The notes under the pieces: model-generated
Told to the model about the DNA's origin: nothing
The model's input: the letters and a program-made list of their open reading frames with translations, nothing else
Database searches by the model: none
Source: Clostridiales bacterium
Lineage (GTDB): Bacteria; Bacillota; Clostridia; Christensenellales; Aristaeellaceae
Assembly (NCBI GenBank): GCA_015056305.1
Contig: SVGO01000007.1
Coordinates: forward strand, 1 to 47,300
Direction: 5' to 3'
DNA length: 47,300 nucleotides
In this document: in pieces, positions 6,978 through 18,253 of the stretch
Layout of the letters: each line of letters starts with the position of its first letter
Position numbering within the stretch: position 1 is the stretch's first letter
Made by a program: the position numbers and the translations under genes

Positions 6978-7006
6978 ATTATATGACAGATGAAAGACGG
7001 TGTCAA
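6978..7006 (-). promoter_or_regulatory. Consensus sigma-A promoter for the ECF S gene
   Basis: On the minus strand a perfect TTGACA and a perfect TATAAT are separated by 17 bp. The -35 overlaps the stop codon of rarA. Confidence 0.9.
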
Positions 7007-8325
7007 GCGCGATCCGACGGATCGATGATGCCGCGCATGCGCCTGCGCTCGCGCAGCTTGGCCTCCTGCCCCTGTTCGGAGGGGACGTAGTATCGCCTGC
7101 CCTTGACCTCGGGCGGCATGTATTCCTGAGAAATCCAGTGGCCCGGATAGTCGTGCGGATAATTGTACTGCGCGCCGGAACCGATGCGCTCGTGACCGGC
7201 GTAATGCGTGTCGCGCAGATGGATAGGCACCGGGCCGAAGCCGCCCTTTTCCGCGTCGGCGACGGACTGATCCAGCGCCATGACGACTGCGTTGGATTTC
7301 GGGCTCTCGCAGACGGCGATGATCGCCTGCGCGAGCGACAAGCGCGCCTCCGGAATGCCGACCATCTCCAGCGCCTGGGCGGCGGCGACGGCCTGCAGCA
7401 TGGCGGTTGGATTGGCCAGGCCCACGTCCTCGCTGGCGTGGGCGATGATGCGCCGGGCGATCAGCCGCGGATCGACGCCCGCATAGAGCAATCGCGCAAA
7501 CCACGCAAGCGCCGCGTCGGCGTCGCTGCCGCGCAGGCTCTTGCAGAAGGCGGAGAGCATATCGTAATAGAGCGATTCGTCGCAGCGGATCACCGGTTTC
7601 TGGATGGATTCCTCCGCGACGGCGAGCGTCACGCGGATCGCGCCGTCGTCGCCCGGATCGGTGGTGAGCACAGCCAGCTCCAGCGCGCCCAGCGCGCTGC
7701 GCACATCGCCATTGGCGATGCGGGCGATGTGCTGCGCCGCGTCCTGCTCAAGGATCACGTTCTTGCCGCCGAAGCCGCGCTCGGGATCATCAAGCGCGCG
7801 CTGCATGGCGATGAGCACATCCGCTTCTTTGAGCGGCTCAAACTGGAAAATCCGGCACCGGCTTACGATCGCGGGGGTCATGGCGACGAGCGGGTTTTCC
7901 GTGGTCGAGCCGATGAAGCGCACCACACCGCGCTCGATGGCGGGCAGGATGGAGTCGCTTTGCGATTTGCTCCAGCGGTGGCACTCGTCCAGCAGCAGGT
8001 ACGTCGCCTGGCCGTAGAGCGAGCGGCGATCCTGTGCTTCCTTGATCACCTTGCGCACGTCGGCCACGCCGCTGGTGACGGCATTGAGCTGCACGAAGGC
8101 GGAATGCGTGGTGTTTGCGATGATGGAGGCGAGCGTCGTTTTGCCGCAGCCGGGCGGGCCGTAGAAGATGGAGGAGGTCATGCGGTCGGCCTCGATGGCA
8201 CGGCGAAGAAGCCGGCCCGGACCGACGATATGGCTCTGGCCGATGAACTCGTCAAGCGTGCGCGGACGCATCCGGTCAGCCAGCGGGCTGAGCGACGCTT
8301 CCTGAGAAGAAAACAGATCCTGCAT
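7003..8325 (-). CDS. rarA: Replication-associated recombination protein A (AAA+ ATPase)
   Basis: A 440-residue clamp-loader-like AAA+ ATPase of the RarA/MgsA/WRNIP1 family, acting at stalled replication forks. Features in order are ADRMRPRTLDEFIGQ (residues 16-30), Walker A GPPGCGKT (56-63), Walker B LLLDECH (110-116; the usual DEIHR is here DECHR), the sensor region IGSTTEN, and the C-terminal tetramerisation part with AHASEDVGLANPTAM and the closing YYVPSEQGQEAKLRERR. GGAGG lies 5 nt before the ATG at 8325, so the longer upstream frame is not used. The gene has its own promoter in the 64-nt gap behind the Cys-rich protein gene. Confidence 0.95.
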   Translation of the reverse strand: MQDLFSSQEASLSPLADRMRPRTLDEFIGQSHIVGPGRLLRRAIEADRMTSSIFYGPPGCGKTTLASIIANTTHSAFVQLNAVTSGVADVRKVIKEAQDRRSLYGQATYLLLDECHRWSKSQSDSILPAIERGVVRFIGSTTENPLVAMTPAIVSRCRIFQFEPLKEADVLIAMQRALDDPERGFGGKNVILEQDAAQHIARIANGDVRSALGALELAVLTTDPGDDGAIRVTLAVAEESIQKPVIRCDESLYYDMLSAFCKSLRGSDADAALAWFARLLYAGVDPRLIARRIIAHASEDVGLANPTAMLQAVAAAQALEMVGIPEARLSLAQAIIAVCESPKSNAVVMALDQSVADAEKGGFGPVPIHLRDTHYAGHERIGSGAQYNYPHDYPGHWISQEYMPPEVKGRRYYVPSEQGQEAKLRERRRMRGIIDPSDRA

Positions 8326-8353
8326 AGTGACCTCCAAGGCATATTCTGGCCTT

Positions 8354-8382
8354 ATTATAGCGCCGCAAAGCGCGAAAGGCAA
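8354..8382 (-). promoter_or_regulatory. Promoter of rarA
   Basis: On the minus strand TTGCCT and a perfect TATAAT are separated by 17 bp, 28 nt before the rarA start codon. This separates rarA from the B12-riboswitch operon upstream. Confidence 0.75.
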
Positions 8383-8389
8383 GCCGGCG

Positions 8390-8632
8390 TCACAGCGCTT
8401 TCAGGCATGCCATCATTTTCTCATAATTCTCCGCCCTGTGCGGGAACGTACATTTGGAGCAGTCCTTGATCTGCTTTCCGTTCGATTCGATATATACTGG
8501 CGTGCCGGGGCAGTGATCCATGGCGTGCAGCGGACAGAAGCAGAACAGGCAGTTGATCTCCTTAAGCCCTTCGTGGCAGGGATAATACCGGCAGGCAGTA
8601 TTGCAAAAGAATGCGTGCGACGGCTTCGTCAT
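8390..8632 (-). CDS. Cysteine-rich small domain protein (PF04071-like), cobalamin-associated
   Basis: An 80-residue protein with ten cysteines: C10, C14, C19, C28, C31, C33, C41, C58, C61 and C76. The core FFCNTACRYYPCHEGL, NCLFCFCPL and DCSKCTFPHR matches the cysteine-rich small domain known from cobalamin-related loci. It probably binds zinc or an iron-sulfur cluster; no activity is established from sequence. It is the last gene of the B12-riboswitch unit, 12 nt after the ECF S gene, with an AGGAGG ribosome site. Its position supports a role in cobalamin uptake or remodelling. Confidence 0.85.
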   Translation of the reverse strand: MTKPSHAFFCNTACRYYPCHEGLKEINCLFCFCPLHAMDHCPGTPVYIESNGKQIKDCSKCTFPHRAENYEKMMACLKAL

Positions 8633-8644
8633 AGATCCTCCTGG

Positions 8645-9172
8645 TCAGATGCCTGTGATCTGCGGCATGCGCTGCAGCAGATTCGAAATCGGGCGATAGA
8701 GTGCAAGCATGAGCGCAAAATTGCTCACGCCGTGGATGAGGTCGTAGGGGATGCCGGCTATCCACCAGGCAAGCATCTGCCGCAGGCCGGAGGCGAGGCC
8801 GCCAGGCAGGCCGATGAAGAAATACGGCAGGGAGCACAAAAGCCCGAAGAGCAGGCCGAACACGCCGGAGACAAACGCCCAGAAAAACGCAGAGTCCGAG
8901 CGGGAGAAGGCGCGCGTGATCAGCGCGAGCAGCGGCCAGGCATACAGATACATCACCCACCACAGGCCGAAGCCGTAGAGCATCCCTTCAATGAGGATGA
9001 ACACAGGCACGGCATAGAGCGCAAGGGGGCCGAAGCGCAGGGTGAAGAGGATGACGAGGAAGCTGGTCATCTCGATATTGGGCAGGCCCTGCATGACGAG
9101 CTTGCAGACCTCGATGACGGCGACCATCAATCCGACCGTGGCAACCTCGTGGGCGGCGCTGCGGCGGCTCAT
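8645..9172 (-). CDS. ECF transporter S component, probably cobalamin or corrinoid
   Basis: A 175-residue hydrophobic protein with about six membrane segments and the S-component layout: an early helix (VATVGLMVAVIEVCKLVM), PNIEMTSFLVILFTLRFG, YAVPVFILIEGMLYGFG, and a tryptophan-rich WWVMYLYAW. Cobalamin specificity (CbrT-like) is inferred from the upstream B12 riboswitch and the flanking DUF4430 and Cys-rich genes, not from ligand residues. Its ATG overlaps the stop codon of the DUF4430 gene in an ATGA, so translation is coupled. The EcfA/EcfT energising subunits are not in the window. Confidence 0.85.
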   Translation of the reverse strand: MSRRSAAHEVATVGLMVAVIEVCKLVMQGLPNIEMTSFLVILFTLRFGPLALYAVPVFILIEGMLYGFGLWWVMYLYAWPLLALITRAFSRSDSAFFWAFVSGVFGLLFGLLCSLPYFFIGLPGGLASGLRQMLAWWIAGIPYDLIHGVSNFALMLALYRPISNLLQRMPQITGI

Positions 9173-9585
9173 TTTGTATAGGCGATGACGAAGGCATCGC
9201 CGTCCTGAACGGGCTGCTCAGACGCGCCGTAATTGCAGTACTGCCCATTGACGGAGAAGCCCCAGTACGCGCCGTTTTCGCTGTAGACGGCGCGCTCGCC
9301 GTTGACGGTGTCGATCATCAGGCCGTAAGGGCCTTCCGCGCCGGAGAATGTGAGGCCGTCGGTTTCCTTCATGGCATCCAGCAGATATGCGGCGTCGGTT
9401 TTGAGGCTGTAGGCGGTTTCCTGCGCGGCGGAATTGACGACCGTGATGGTGATCGCCTTGCTGCCGGAGATGGGCTTCTCGCCGAAGGTGAGATACACGA
9501 AGGAGAGTGCGGCGACGAGCAGCACGAGCACGGCGCTGCCCAGCGCGATCCTGATGCGGGAGACGGGTTTTGTTTTGTTTTTCAT
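9169..9585 (-). CDS. Membrane-anchored DUF4430 protein, putative corrinoid capture
   Basis: A 138-residue protein with an N-terminal basic stretch and one membrane segment (about residues 12-34, IALGSAVLVLLVAALSFVY), then a single extracellular domain. The domain has TITVVNSAAQETAYSLKTDAAYLLDAM, GLMIDTVNG, AYWGFSVNGQYCNYGAS and the terminal QDGDAFVIAY, the pattern of DUF4430, which resembles the C-terminal domain of transcobalamin and intrinsic factor. Surface binding of cobalamin and hand-over to the ECF S component is the likely role. This rests on the family resemblance and the B12 riboswitch upstream. No lipobox cysteine is present. The start at 9585 has AGGAAAGGAAG just upstream. Confidence 0.85.
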   Translation of the reverse strand: MKNKTKPVSRIRIALGSAVLVLLVAALSFVYLTFGEKPISGSKAITITVVNSAAQETAYSLKTDAAYLLDAMKETDGLTFSGAEGPYGLMIDTVNGERAVYSENGAYWGFSVNGQYCNYGASEQPVQDGDAFVIAYTK

Positions 9586-9660
9586 GAGAGACTTCCTTTC
9601 CTGGGTTGATGAGGAGCATGGTGCAGGAGACAGAGATGCTGCCATGCCCCCTGCGGGTTG

Positions 9661-9693
9661 GAAAGGAAAAGGCCCGCGCAACATGCGCAGGCC
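9661..9693 (-). terminator. Terminator of the cobalamin riboswitch expression platform
   Basis: On the minus strand GGCCTGCGC pairs with GCGCGGGCC (9 bp, one G-U) across ATGTT and is followed by TTTTCCTTT. It lies between the riboswitch aptamer and the DUF4430 gene. Confidence 0.8.
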
Positions 9694-9757
9694 AAAAACA
9701 TTCGTCTCCCGTCGGATCTGCATGTTTTCAGCCAATGACTCGTGGCTGTCAAGCTTC

Positions 9758-9935
9758 ATCCCCGGCAGGTCTTCTGACTTGGCGATCGACGCTTTGCTCC
9801 GTCTTCCCGGGCGGCAGGCCCAGTGACATGCTTGGAGCAAAACTCCCGCCTTACAGCGACGAGTTCGTGCAGGATTTGCACCTGCTTCCCTTTTCACCCG
9901 GGCGCGATCCTGTGGATCTGCCCCGGACACCGCGG
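9758..9935 (-). ncRNA. Cobalamin (B12) riboswitch
   Basis: The minus strand carries the class landmarks in order: AAAGGGAAGCAGGTGCAAAT, then TCGTCGCTGTAAGGCGGGAG, then GCCACTG-like ATGTCACTGGG, a CCGGGAAGAC segment, and GCCAAGTCAGAAGACCTGCC (the B12 box). The aptamer is followed by an intrinsic terminator and then DUF4430, ECF S and the Cys-rich gene. Binding of cobalamin is expected to favour termination. Confidence 0.95.
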
Positions 9936-9956
9936 ACGCTCTGTTCACTTGACAAT

Positions 9957-9985
9957 AGAATATCACAATCATCCTGCCTTGTCAA
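9957..9985 (-). promoter_or_regulatory. Promoter of the B12-riboswitch operon
   Basis: On the minus strand a perfect TTGACA and TATTCT are separated by 17 bp, just upstream of the aptamer. Confidence 0.85.
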
Positions 9986-10020
9986 AAACATTGTTTTGCG
10001 CTGAATTTTCCTCAAAACCC

Positions 10021-10049
10021 TTTACAAACCGGGAAAAAACGGGTATCAT
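10021..10049 (+). promoter_or_regulatory. Promoter of the ileS T-box transcript
   Basis: TTTACA and TATCAT are separated by 17 bp, directly upstream of the T-box leader. Confidence 0.75.
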
Positions 10050-10069
10050 TATCTGGCATATTGCAAAAC

Positions 10070-10364
10070 GCGAATGAGACAGGACGCTGCCGCGATGAGC
10101 GCAAAGAGAGCCGGAGGAAGGTGAAATTCCGGACGGGAGGCGCGGCAAGGGATCACCTGTCCAGCGGCTGCGCTGAACCAAGTAGGCGCGGACGGATCGG
10201 CCACGTTAAGGTTTTAATGAAGTGGATGCACAGTGAATCTGAAACGACCGGCCTCGTGCGCAGAAGAAAGATGTTTTGCGTACTGGTTCGGAAGTGGAAG
10301 ATGCACAGCATCAATTTGGGTGGTACCGCGAGCAGCCTCGTCCCAATGGGATAAGGCTGCTTTT
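10070..10364 (+). ncRNA. T-box leader, isoleucine-responsive
   Basis: The Stem I base pairs GACAGG with CCTGTC, and TGCCGCG with CGCGGCA just inside. The right side of the specifier bulge reads AGGGATCA, placing an ATC (Ile) codon at 10152-10154 followed by a purine. Downstream is the conserved TGGTACCGCG (10321-10330) of the antiterminator. The terminator GCAGCCT/AGGCTGC with TTTT follows at 10331-10364. The specifier agrees with the ileS gene it precedes: uncharged tRNA-Ile should allow read-through. Confidence 0.95.
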
Positions 10365-10392
10365 ATATTATACCGAAAGTGAGGAACTCACG

Positions 10393-13517
<3,125 letters not shown>

Positions 13518-13521
<4 letters not shown>

Positions 13522-15368
13522 TTACCCTGAAGCTGCTGATCTTTGCGCTGATTCTGCTGGGTCCTTCTGCCTTCGCTTATGCGAAGGCAGGAGCCCGGCT
13601 TGGGCGCACGCTGCCCGCCGTGCTGTGCGGCCAGGGCCTGCTGCTGATTGCGCTGGGATACTTCCTGCCGTTTTCTGTCGGCATGGGCGCTCTGGCGGCG
13701 GTCAGCGCGGCGGCGTGGATCTATGCGCTTACGCATATCCGGGATTGGCGCAGGGCTGTTTTCGCACTGTTAGTTCCGACGCTGATCTTTGCGGTCAGCG
13801 CGGTATTTCTCTATGACGCCTGTGCGCGCAGGATATTCCTGTCTTATGACGAGCACAGCCACTGGGGCCTGATCGTCAAGGTGATCCATCACTTTGACGG
13901 GCTGCCGCGGATGGGCAGGGGCGCATCGTATATTCAGTATACCTATCCGCCGTTTACGGCGATGCTGCCGGCGATGGCGGGCACGCTGCTGGGCTATCGG
14001 GACGGCGTGGCATATCTGGGCTACGCCATGCTGATCGAAGGGCTGCTCTGGGGTCTGGCGGCGAAGGTATCCCGGGGCGTGAAGACGCTTGCGTCCTGCG
14101 CGCTGGTCTATCTGATGCTGATGGTCGTCTTCCCGATGGGCATCCTGCGCCTGTTTGCCGAGCCGGTGATTGCGCTGCTGATGGCGCTGCTGATCCTGGG
14201 CGCTTTTGAGGATTCGAAGGCGGGCCTCTGGGAGGATTGCCTGCTGGCGGCCGCGCTGGCGATGACCAAGAACACGGGCCTCGTGTTTGTCGCGATTGCG
14301 CTGGCCGTGCGCCTGTGCGTGCGCTGCGACCGCCGCACGCTGGCGCATACCGGCGGCATGCTGGCGATTTCGCTTATGGCGGTTTTCTCCTATTCGGCTT
14401 ACTGCAGCGCGCAGGGAATCGAGGCGCTGATTTCGCCGTCCCATTTTGCGGAAAATATGTCCGCGCTGTTTCAGGGGACGCTCAGCGAGGCGTATGCGGG
14501 CATTCCGGCGCGCTTTGCGGCGTTTCTGTTCACGACGCCTCTGCCGCAGTCCGGCGTGTATGCCTGCTATGGCTTTGGCACGGTCGCTCTGGTGCTGGGC
14601 ATGATGCTCGCGCTGTGCGCGGCGCATGCTGCCATCGCCAAGGACAGGCGGCAGGCACTGCGGTTCTGGGGCGGATTGTGGGCTGCGAATATCGCGTATC
14701 TGCTGATGATCGCCGCTTCGTATTTCTTCAATTTTGAGCCGGAGGAAGCTGCGCGGCTGGCCGAGGCGGACCGCTATACGATTCTTGTCGCTCTTTGGAC
14801 GGGTCTGCTTGCCGTGGCGATGCTGATTCGCGAGAGCGGAAGGCTGCGTGCGGGGCATCAGGCGGCGCTTTTGTGCGCGCTGGCGGCGGTGATGCTGCCG
14901 GTGAGCCATCCGGAGATGACGGTTAAGACGTTCATCACCCGGGAGTATGTGGATCATACGATCTGGGGACGGGCGCAGACCGACCGCATGAGTGCGTTTA
15001 TCGTGCAGGCGCTTGGTGAAGAGGAAAATACGCAGATGCTGTGCATCGGCGATCACGACTATGCGCAGCTGCACCATACGCTGGCGGGAACGGCGGATAT
15101 CGGCCCCATCGGGAACGAATGGTGGCGCTGTGCGTGGCGATCGAACCCGGAGAAGCTGCGCGAGGCGCTGGCCGGGGGAAGCTATGCGTATGTATTCGCC
15201 GCTGATATGCAGGGAGAGCGGGAGCTTGACGGCATAGATGCGCGCTACGGGGCGCTGACGGCGGACGGAGAGCCTGTGAAGGACTATTCTCTCTATCGTG
15301 TGGAGCATGGAGCGGATGGCAGCGTGACGCTGCGCTATCTTGCCTCCATGCCCGATCAGGAGACTTGA
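13518..15368 (+). CDS. Polytopic membrane protein, GT-C glycosyltransferase-like
   Basis: A 616-residue protein with roughly a dozen membrane segments in its first 490 residues and a soluble C-terminal part. After two to three N-terminal helices the first large loop holds SYDEHSHWGLIVK (residues 109-121), an acidic pair in the position typical of GT-C lipid-linked glycosyltransferases, followed by an aromatic YIQYTYPPFTAM. I infer a GT-C-like fold but do not recognise a named family. The ATG overlaps the ileS stop (ATGA), with only AAGG upstream, so expression is coupled to ileS and under T-box control. This is unusual for a membrane protein of this type. Confidence 0.7.
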
Positions 15369-15374
15369 GTTGTC

Positions 15375-16682
15375 ATGAAAAAGATTGTTATAGCCGGCGC
15401 GGGGGCATATCATTTTGCCCCCGCGATTTTCGAAGATCTGTTTGTCAGCTGGCGCGCGCCGGTTGAGGTCTGGATGGTGGACAGCGACATCGAGATGGCG
15501 GAGCTGTCCGCCCGCGGCGCGCAGGCGCTGGCCCGCGCGTTTGGCTGCGAGGCGCGCTTTTATTACACCACGCAGCTGAGCAAGGCGACGTTCAGCGCGG
15601 ACGCCGTGATTTTCTGCGCGGACTTCCTGGACGAGGAAGGCTGGAAGAAGGACGTCGAGATCCTGGAGGAGGTGGGCCTGTACAAGCAGGCGCGCCTGCG
15701 CGGCGGAGTCGGCGGCGCGATGCAGACGATGCGCGTGCTGGACTTCATGACCGATCTGGCGACGCAGATGAGCGAGGAATGCCCGGATGCGCCGCTGATC
15801 ATCTGCGACAGCGGCTTTGGCGGCGTGCAGCTTGCGCGCGCGTGCGAGTGCGCGCAGCGTATGTGCGGCGTGCGCACGCTGGGCCTCTCCGGCGTGACGG
15901 AGCAGACGCGCAAGCGTCTTGCGCTGTATCTGGACATGAAGGAAGAGGATCTGGATATCGAGTGCGCGGGCCTGAACAACTTCTCCTGGGTCACGCGCCT
16001 GCGCGACAGGAAGAAGGATACCGACCTGATTCCGCGCTGCATGAAGGAGATGCAGGAGGACAGCCGCGAGGCGCTCTCCAGCCAGTATATCGACTGGTAC
16101 GGCGCGATCCCGGCGGGCGAGCGCGTGATGCAATACGAGCTGCTGGGCGATACGGAAGTGAGCCCCAAGAAGACGGTGCTCCTCTCCGGCGTGGGCCTTG
16201 CGGATTATGAGCTGAGAAAGCGCAATCTGGCGATGCTGACTGTCCACGGCCCGCTCTCTCCCGAGGGCGCGAAGGCGTGGGGCCAGATCCGCACAAGCGG
16301 CCTTTCTTCCGTGCGCCCGGTCGAGGTGCTGCGCGCGCTGTGGGGCGAGAAGGACTGCCGCGTGGACAACCTGAACATGCCGTGCGACGGCGCGGTGGAG
16401 GGCGTGGCCCCGGGCAGGTTTGTCGAGTGCCCGGCGGTGATCGGCAAGGATGGCGTGCATGGCATTGCCGTGGAGCTGCCGGTGGAGCTGCACGACCTGA
16501 TGGGCCAGCTGAGCCTTTGCAACGTGCTTTATGCCGAGGCGGCGAGCACGGGCAGCCGCGCGGCGCTGCGCGAGGCGATGGAGATCGATCCGGCGCTTGC
16601 AGGCGTGGATTTGCTCTATACAGAAGGCGTGCTTTCTGATATGATGGAGGCGCAGAAGGAAAAGCTGAAGCGGTTCTTTTGA
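15375..16682 (+). CDS. Glycoside hydrolase family 4-like protein with altered metal site
   Basis: A 435-residue protein of the NAD-dependent GH4 family (6-phospho-glycosidase or alpha-galactosidase/galacturonidase type). The N-terminal Rossmann loop is VIAGAGAYHFAP (residues 5-16). GH4 enzymes bind Mn2+ through a cysteine and a histidine. A cysteine is retained in LIICDSGFGG (C144), but the usual GLNHF reads GLNNFSW (199-205), with N202 in place of histidine. The GVAPGRFVECPAVIG segment corresponds to the conserved nucleotide-side loop. The protein may be inactive, use another metal ligand, or have a different substrate. It starts 6 nt after the membrane protein and forms a three-gene unit with ileS. 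Confidence 0.75.
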   Translation: MKKIVIAGAGAYHFAPAIFEDLFVSWRAPVEVWMVDSDIEMAELSARGAQALARAFGCEARFYYTTQLSKATFSADAVIFCADFLDEEGWKKDVEILEEVGLYKQARLRGGVGGAMQTMRVLDFMTDLATQMSEECPDAPLIICDSGFGGVQLARACECAQRMCGVRTLGLSGVTEQTRKRLALYLDMKEEDLDIECAGLNNFSWVTRLRDRKKDTDLIPRCMKEMQEDSREALSSQYIDWYGAIPAGERVMQYELLGDTEVSPKKTVLLSGVGLADYELRKRNLAMLTVHGPLSPEGAKAWGQIRTSGLSSVRPVEVLRALWGEKDCRVDNLNMPCDGAVEGVAPGRFVECPAVIGKDGVHGIAVELPVELHDLMGQLSLCNVLYAEAASTGSRAALREAMEIDPALAGVDLLYTEGVLSDMMEAQKEKLKRFF

Positions 16683-16714
16683 TTGAGATTCTAATTGTGT
16701 TGACTGCGTCGTTT

Positions 16715-16739
16715 GGGGAGGAGCAGAGCCCCTCCCCTA
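16715..16739 (+). repeat. Family C palindromic (REP-like) element, copy 1
   Basis: GGGGAGGAGCAGAGCCCC then TCCCCTA. The sequence is imperfectly palindromic. 24 bp of it recur exactly in inverted orientation at 16875-16898, inside the transposase remnant, and 17 bp recur at 18969-18985. Confidence 0.8.
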
Positions 16740-16752
16740 CAGGGGAAACGGA

Positions 16753-17259
16753 ATGAATACGAATCATCGCAATCGAAAGCCAACCCGTCTGCGTGGATTT
16801 GATTATGCACAAAGGCGAGCATATTTTGTGACAGTGTGCACGCAGGAACGATGCGAGATCCTTGCAAATATATGTAGGGGAGGGGCTCTGCTCCTCCCGA
16901 TGGGTGAGATTGTGGACAGGGAAATCTAGGATTTGCCCGGCAGGTATGACATATCTGTTGACAAATACGTGATTATGCCCAATCATATTCATCTGATATT
17001 GAGATTGGATACGCAGAAGCAGTCTGTATCGCTTTGCGATGTTGTATGCGCATTGAAATCGAGAACGACGAAGTTAGCAAACGTATTGGATCATCAGTCA
17101 GGAAGACAAATCTGGCAGCGATCATTCCACGATCATATTATCCGCGATGAAAAGGATTATCTGAAGATATGGCAATATATCGACGAGAATCCTATGAGAT
17201 GGGAACAGGATTGTTTCTATCACGAGGAAATACGGAAGAGATCCGAACAAGACATCTGA
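16753..17259 (+). pseudogene. REP-associated tyrosine transposase (IS200-like Y1), broken by a stop
   Basis: One reading frame runs from ATG 16753 to the stop at 17257-17259 but is interrupted by TAG at 16927-16929 (codon 59). The start reads MNTNHRNRKPTRLRGFDYAQ and RRAYFVTVCTQERCEIL; after the stop the frame continues PGRYDISVDKYVIMPNHIHL with the HUH motif (HIH), and then DYLKIWQYIDENPMRWEQD, which supplies the catalytic tyrosine helix. These are the hallmarks of REP-associated Y1 transposases (RAYT). Flanking and internal copies of the family C palindrome fit the usual association of RAYT genes with REP elements. A downstream start (TTG 16933) could still give a truncated protein with the HUH motif. 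Coding sequence is more A/T-rich than neighbours. Confidence 0.85.
16875..16898 (-). repeat. Family C palindromic element, copy 2, inverted and inside the transposase gene
   Basis: Exact reverse complement of 16716-16739. It sits in frame within the transposase reading frame (encoding RGGALLL), between the conserved N-terminal block and the segment with the premature stop. Confidence 0.8.
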
Positions 17260-17277
17260 GCAGGAAAGAGGAATTCC

Positions 17278-18165
17278 ATGTTTATTGCAGATAAGTGGCA
17301 GGATTATGAGGTGCTCGACTGCGGTGCAGGCGAAAAGCTGGAGCGCTGGGGCGACGTGTATCTGCGCCGTCCGGACCCGCAGGCGATCTGGCCGGCGCGC
17401 GAGGCGAGCCTGTGGCGCAAGGCGCAGGCGCACTATCACCGCAGCGAGAAGGGCGGCGGCAGCTGGGAGTTCTTTGACAGGCTGCCCGAGCGCTGGGAAG
17501 TGAACTACAACTGCAACGGCGATGCGCTCAAGTTCTACGTCCGTCCGACCGGCTTCAAGCACACGGGCCTTTTCCCGGAGCAGGCGGCCAACTGGGACTG
17601 GATGAATGCGCTTGTGAAGCAGCGCAAGGCCGAGGGCCGCGACGTGAAGGTGCTCAATCTCTTTGCCTATACCGGCGGCGCGTCGATGGCGTGCGCGGCG
17701 GCGGGCGCGCAGGTTTGCCACTGCGACGCGGCGAAGGGCATGGTGCAGTGGGCACGGGAGAATCGCGAGCTGTGCGAGCTTCCGGAGGCGAGCACGCGAT
17801 GGATCGTCGATGATGCGCTCAAGTTCGTGCAGCGCGAGGCGAGGCGCGGCCATTTTTATGACGGCATCCTGATGGACCCGCCCAGCTATGGACGCGGCCC
17901 GGGCGGCGAGGTCTGGAAGCTGGAAAACGAGCTCTACGGCCTGGTGAAAGCGGCGAGCGAGGCGCTGTGCGAGGATCCGCTGTTCTTCCTGCTCAACGGC
18001 TATACGACGGGCTTCCAGGCGAGCGTGTTGGGTAATATGGTCGATATGTGCGTGACCTCACGCTTTGGCGGAAAGGTGACGGCGGACGAGCTGTGCCTGC
18101 CGGTCTCTGCCGGCGGCGTGCTGCCCTGCGGCACGAGCGGCCGCTGGCAGCAGAAGACGCTTTAA
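17278..18165 (+). CDS. Class I SAM-dependent methyltransferase (COG1092/PF10672-like)
   Basis: A 295-residue methyltransferase. It has a Rossmann-type SAM-binding loop VLNLFAYTGGASMAC (residues 125-139) and the catalytic-side motif LMDPPSYGRGPGGE (198-211), followed by FFLLNGYTTGF. These are typical of the RlmI/YccW relatives that methylate ribosomal RNA, but this protein lacks the N-terminal PUA domain; its first 120 residues are instead a family-specific beta-rich part. The target is probably rRNA, by family inference only. An AGAGGAA site precedes the ATG, 18 nt after the transposase remnant. Confidence 0.88.
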   Translation: MFIADKWQDYEVLDCGAGEKLERWGDVYLRRPDPQAIWPAREASLWRKAQAHYHRSEKGGGSWEFFDRLPERWEVNYNCNGDALKFYVRPTGFKHTGLFPEQAANWDWMNALVKQRKAEGRDVKVLNLFAYTGGASMACAAAGAQVCHCDAAKGMVQWARENRELCELPEASTRWIVDDALKFVQREARRGHFYDGILMDPPSYGRGPGGEVWKLENELYGLVKAASEALCEDPLFFLLNGYTTGFQASVLGNMVDMCVTSRFGGKVTADELCLPVSAGGVLPCGTSGRWQQKTL

Positions 18166-18169
18166 GCCG

Positions 18170-18239
18170 CCGCGAAGCGAAGAAGGGTCCAGGGACAATG
18201 TCCCTGGGCGGGTTTGGGCGGCAGCCCAACGTAACCCAT
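18170..18239 (+). repeat. Family A repeat, copy 3
   Basis: CGCGAAGCGAAGAAGGG, hairpin CCAGGGACAATGTCCCTGG, then GGGCGGCAGCCCAACGTAAC. It fills almost the whole gap between the methyltransferase and the pseudouridine synthase gene and ends 15 nt before the latter's start. Confidence 0.88.
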
Positions 18240-18253
18240 ATATGGGAGTATGT

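Noticed and set aside
9586-9972. N-terminal extension of the DUF4430 protein through the cobalamin riboswitch
   Set aside because: The sequence is the conserved riboswitch and terminator; the real start at 9585 has a ribosome site and membrane segment.
13770-16493. 907-codon open frame on the minus strand opposite the membrane protein and the GH4-like gene
   Set aside because: Shadow of two well-supported genes; Arg/His/Gln-rich composition and no recognisable domain.
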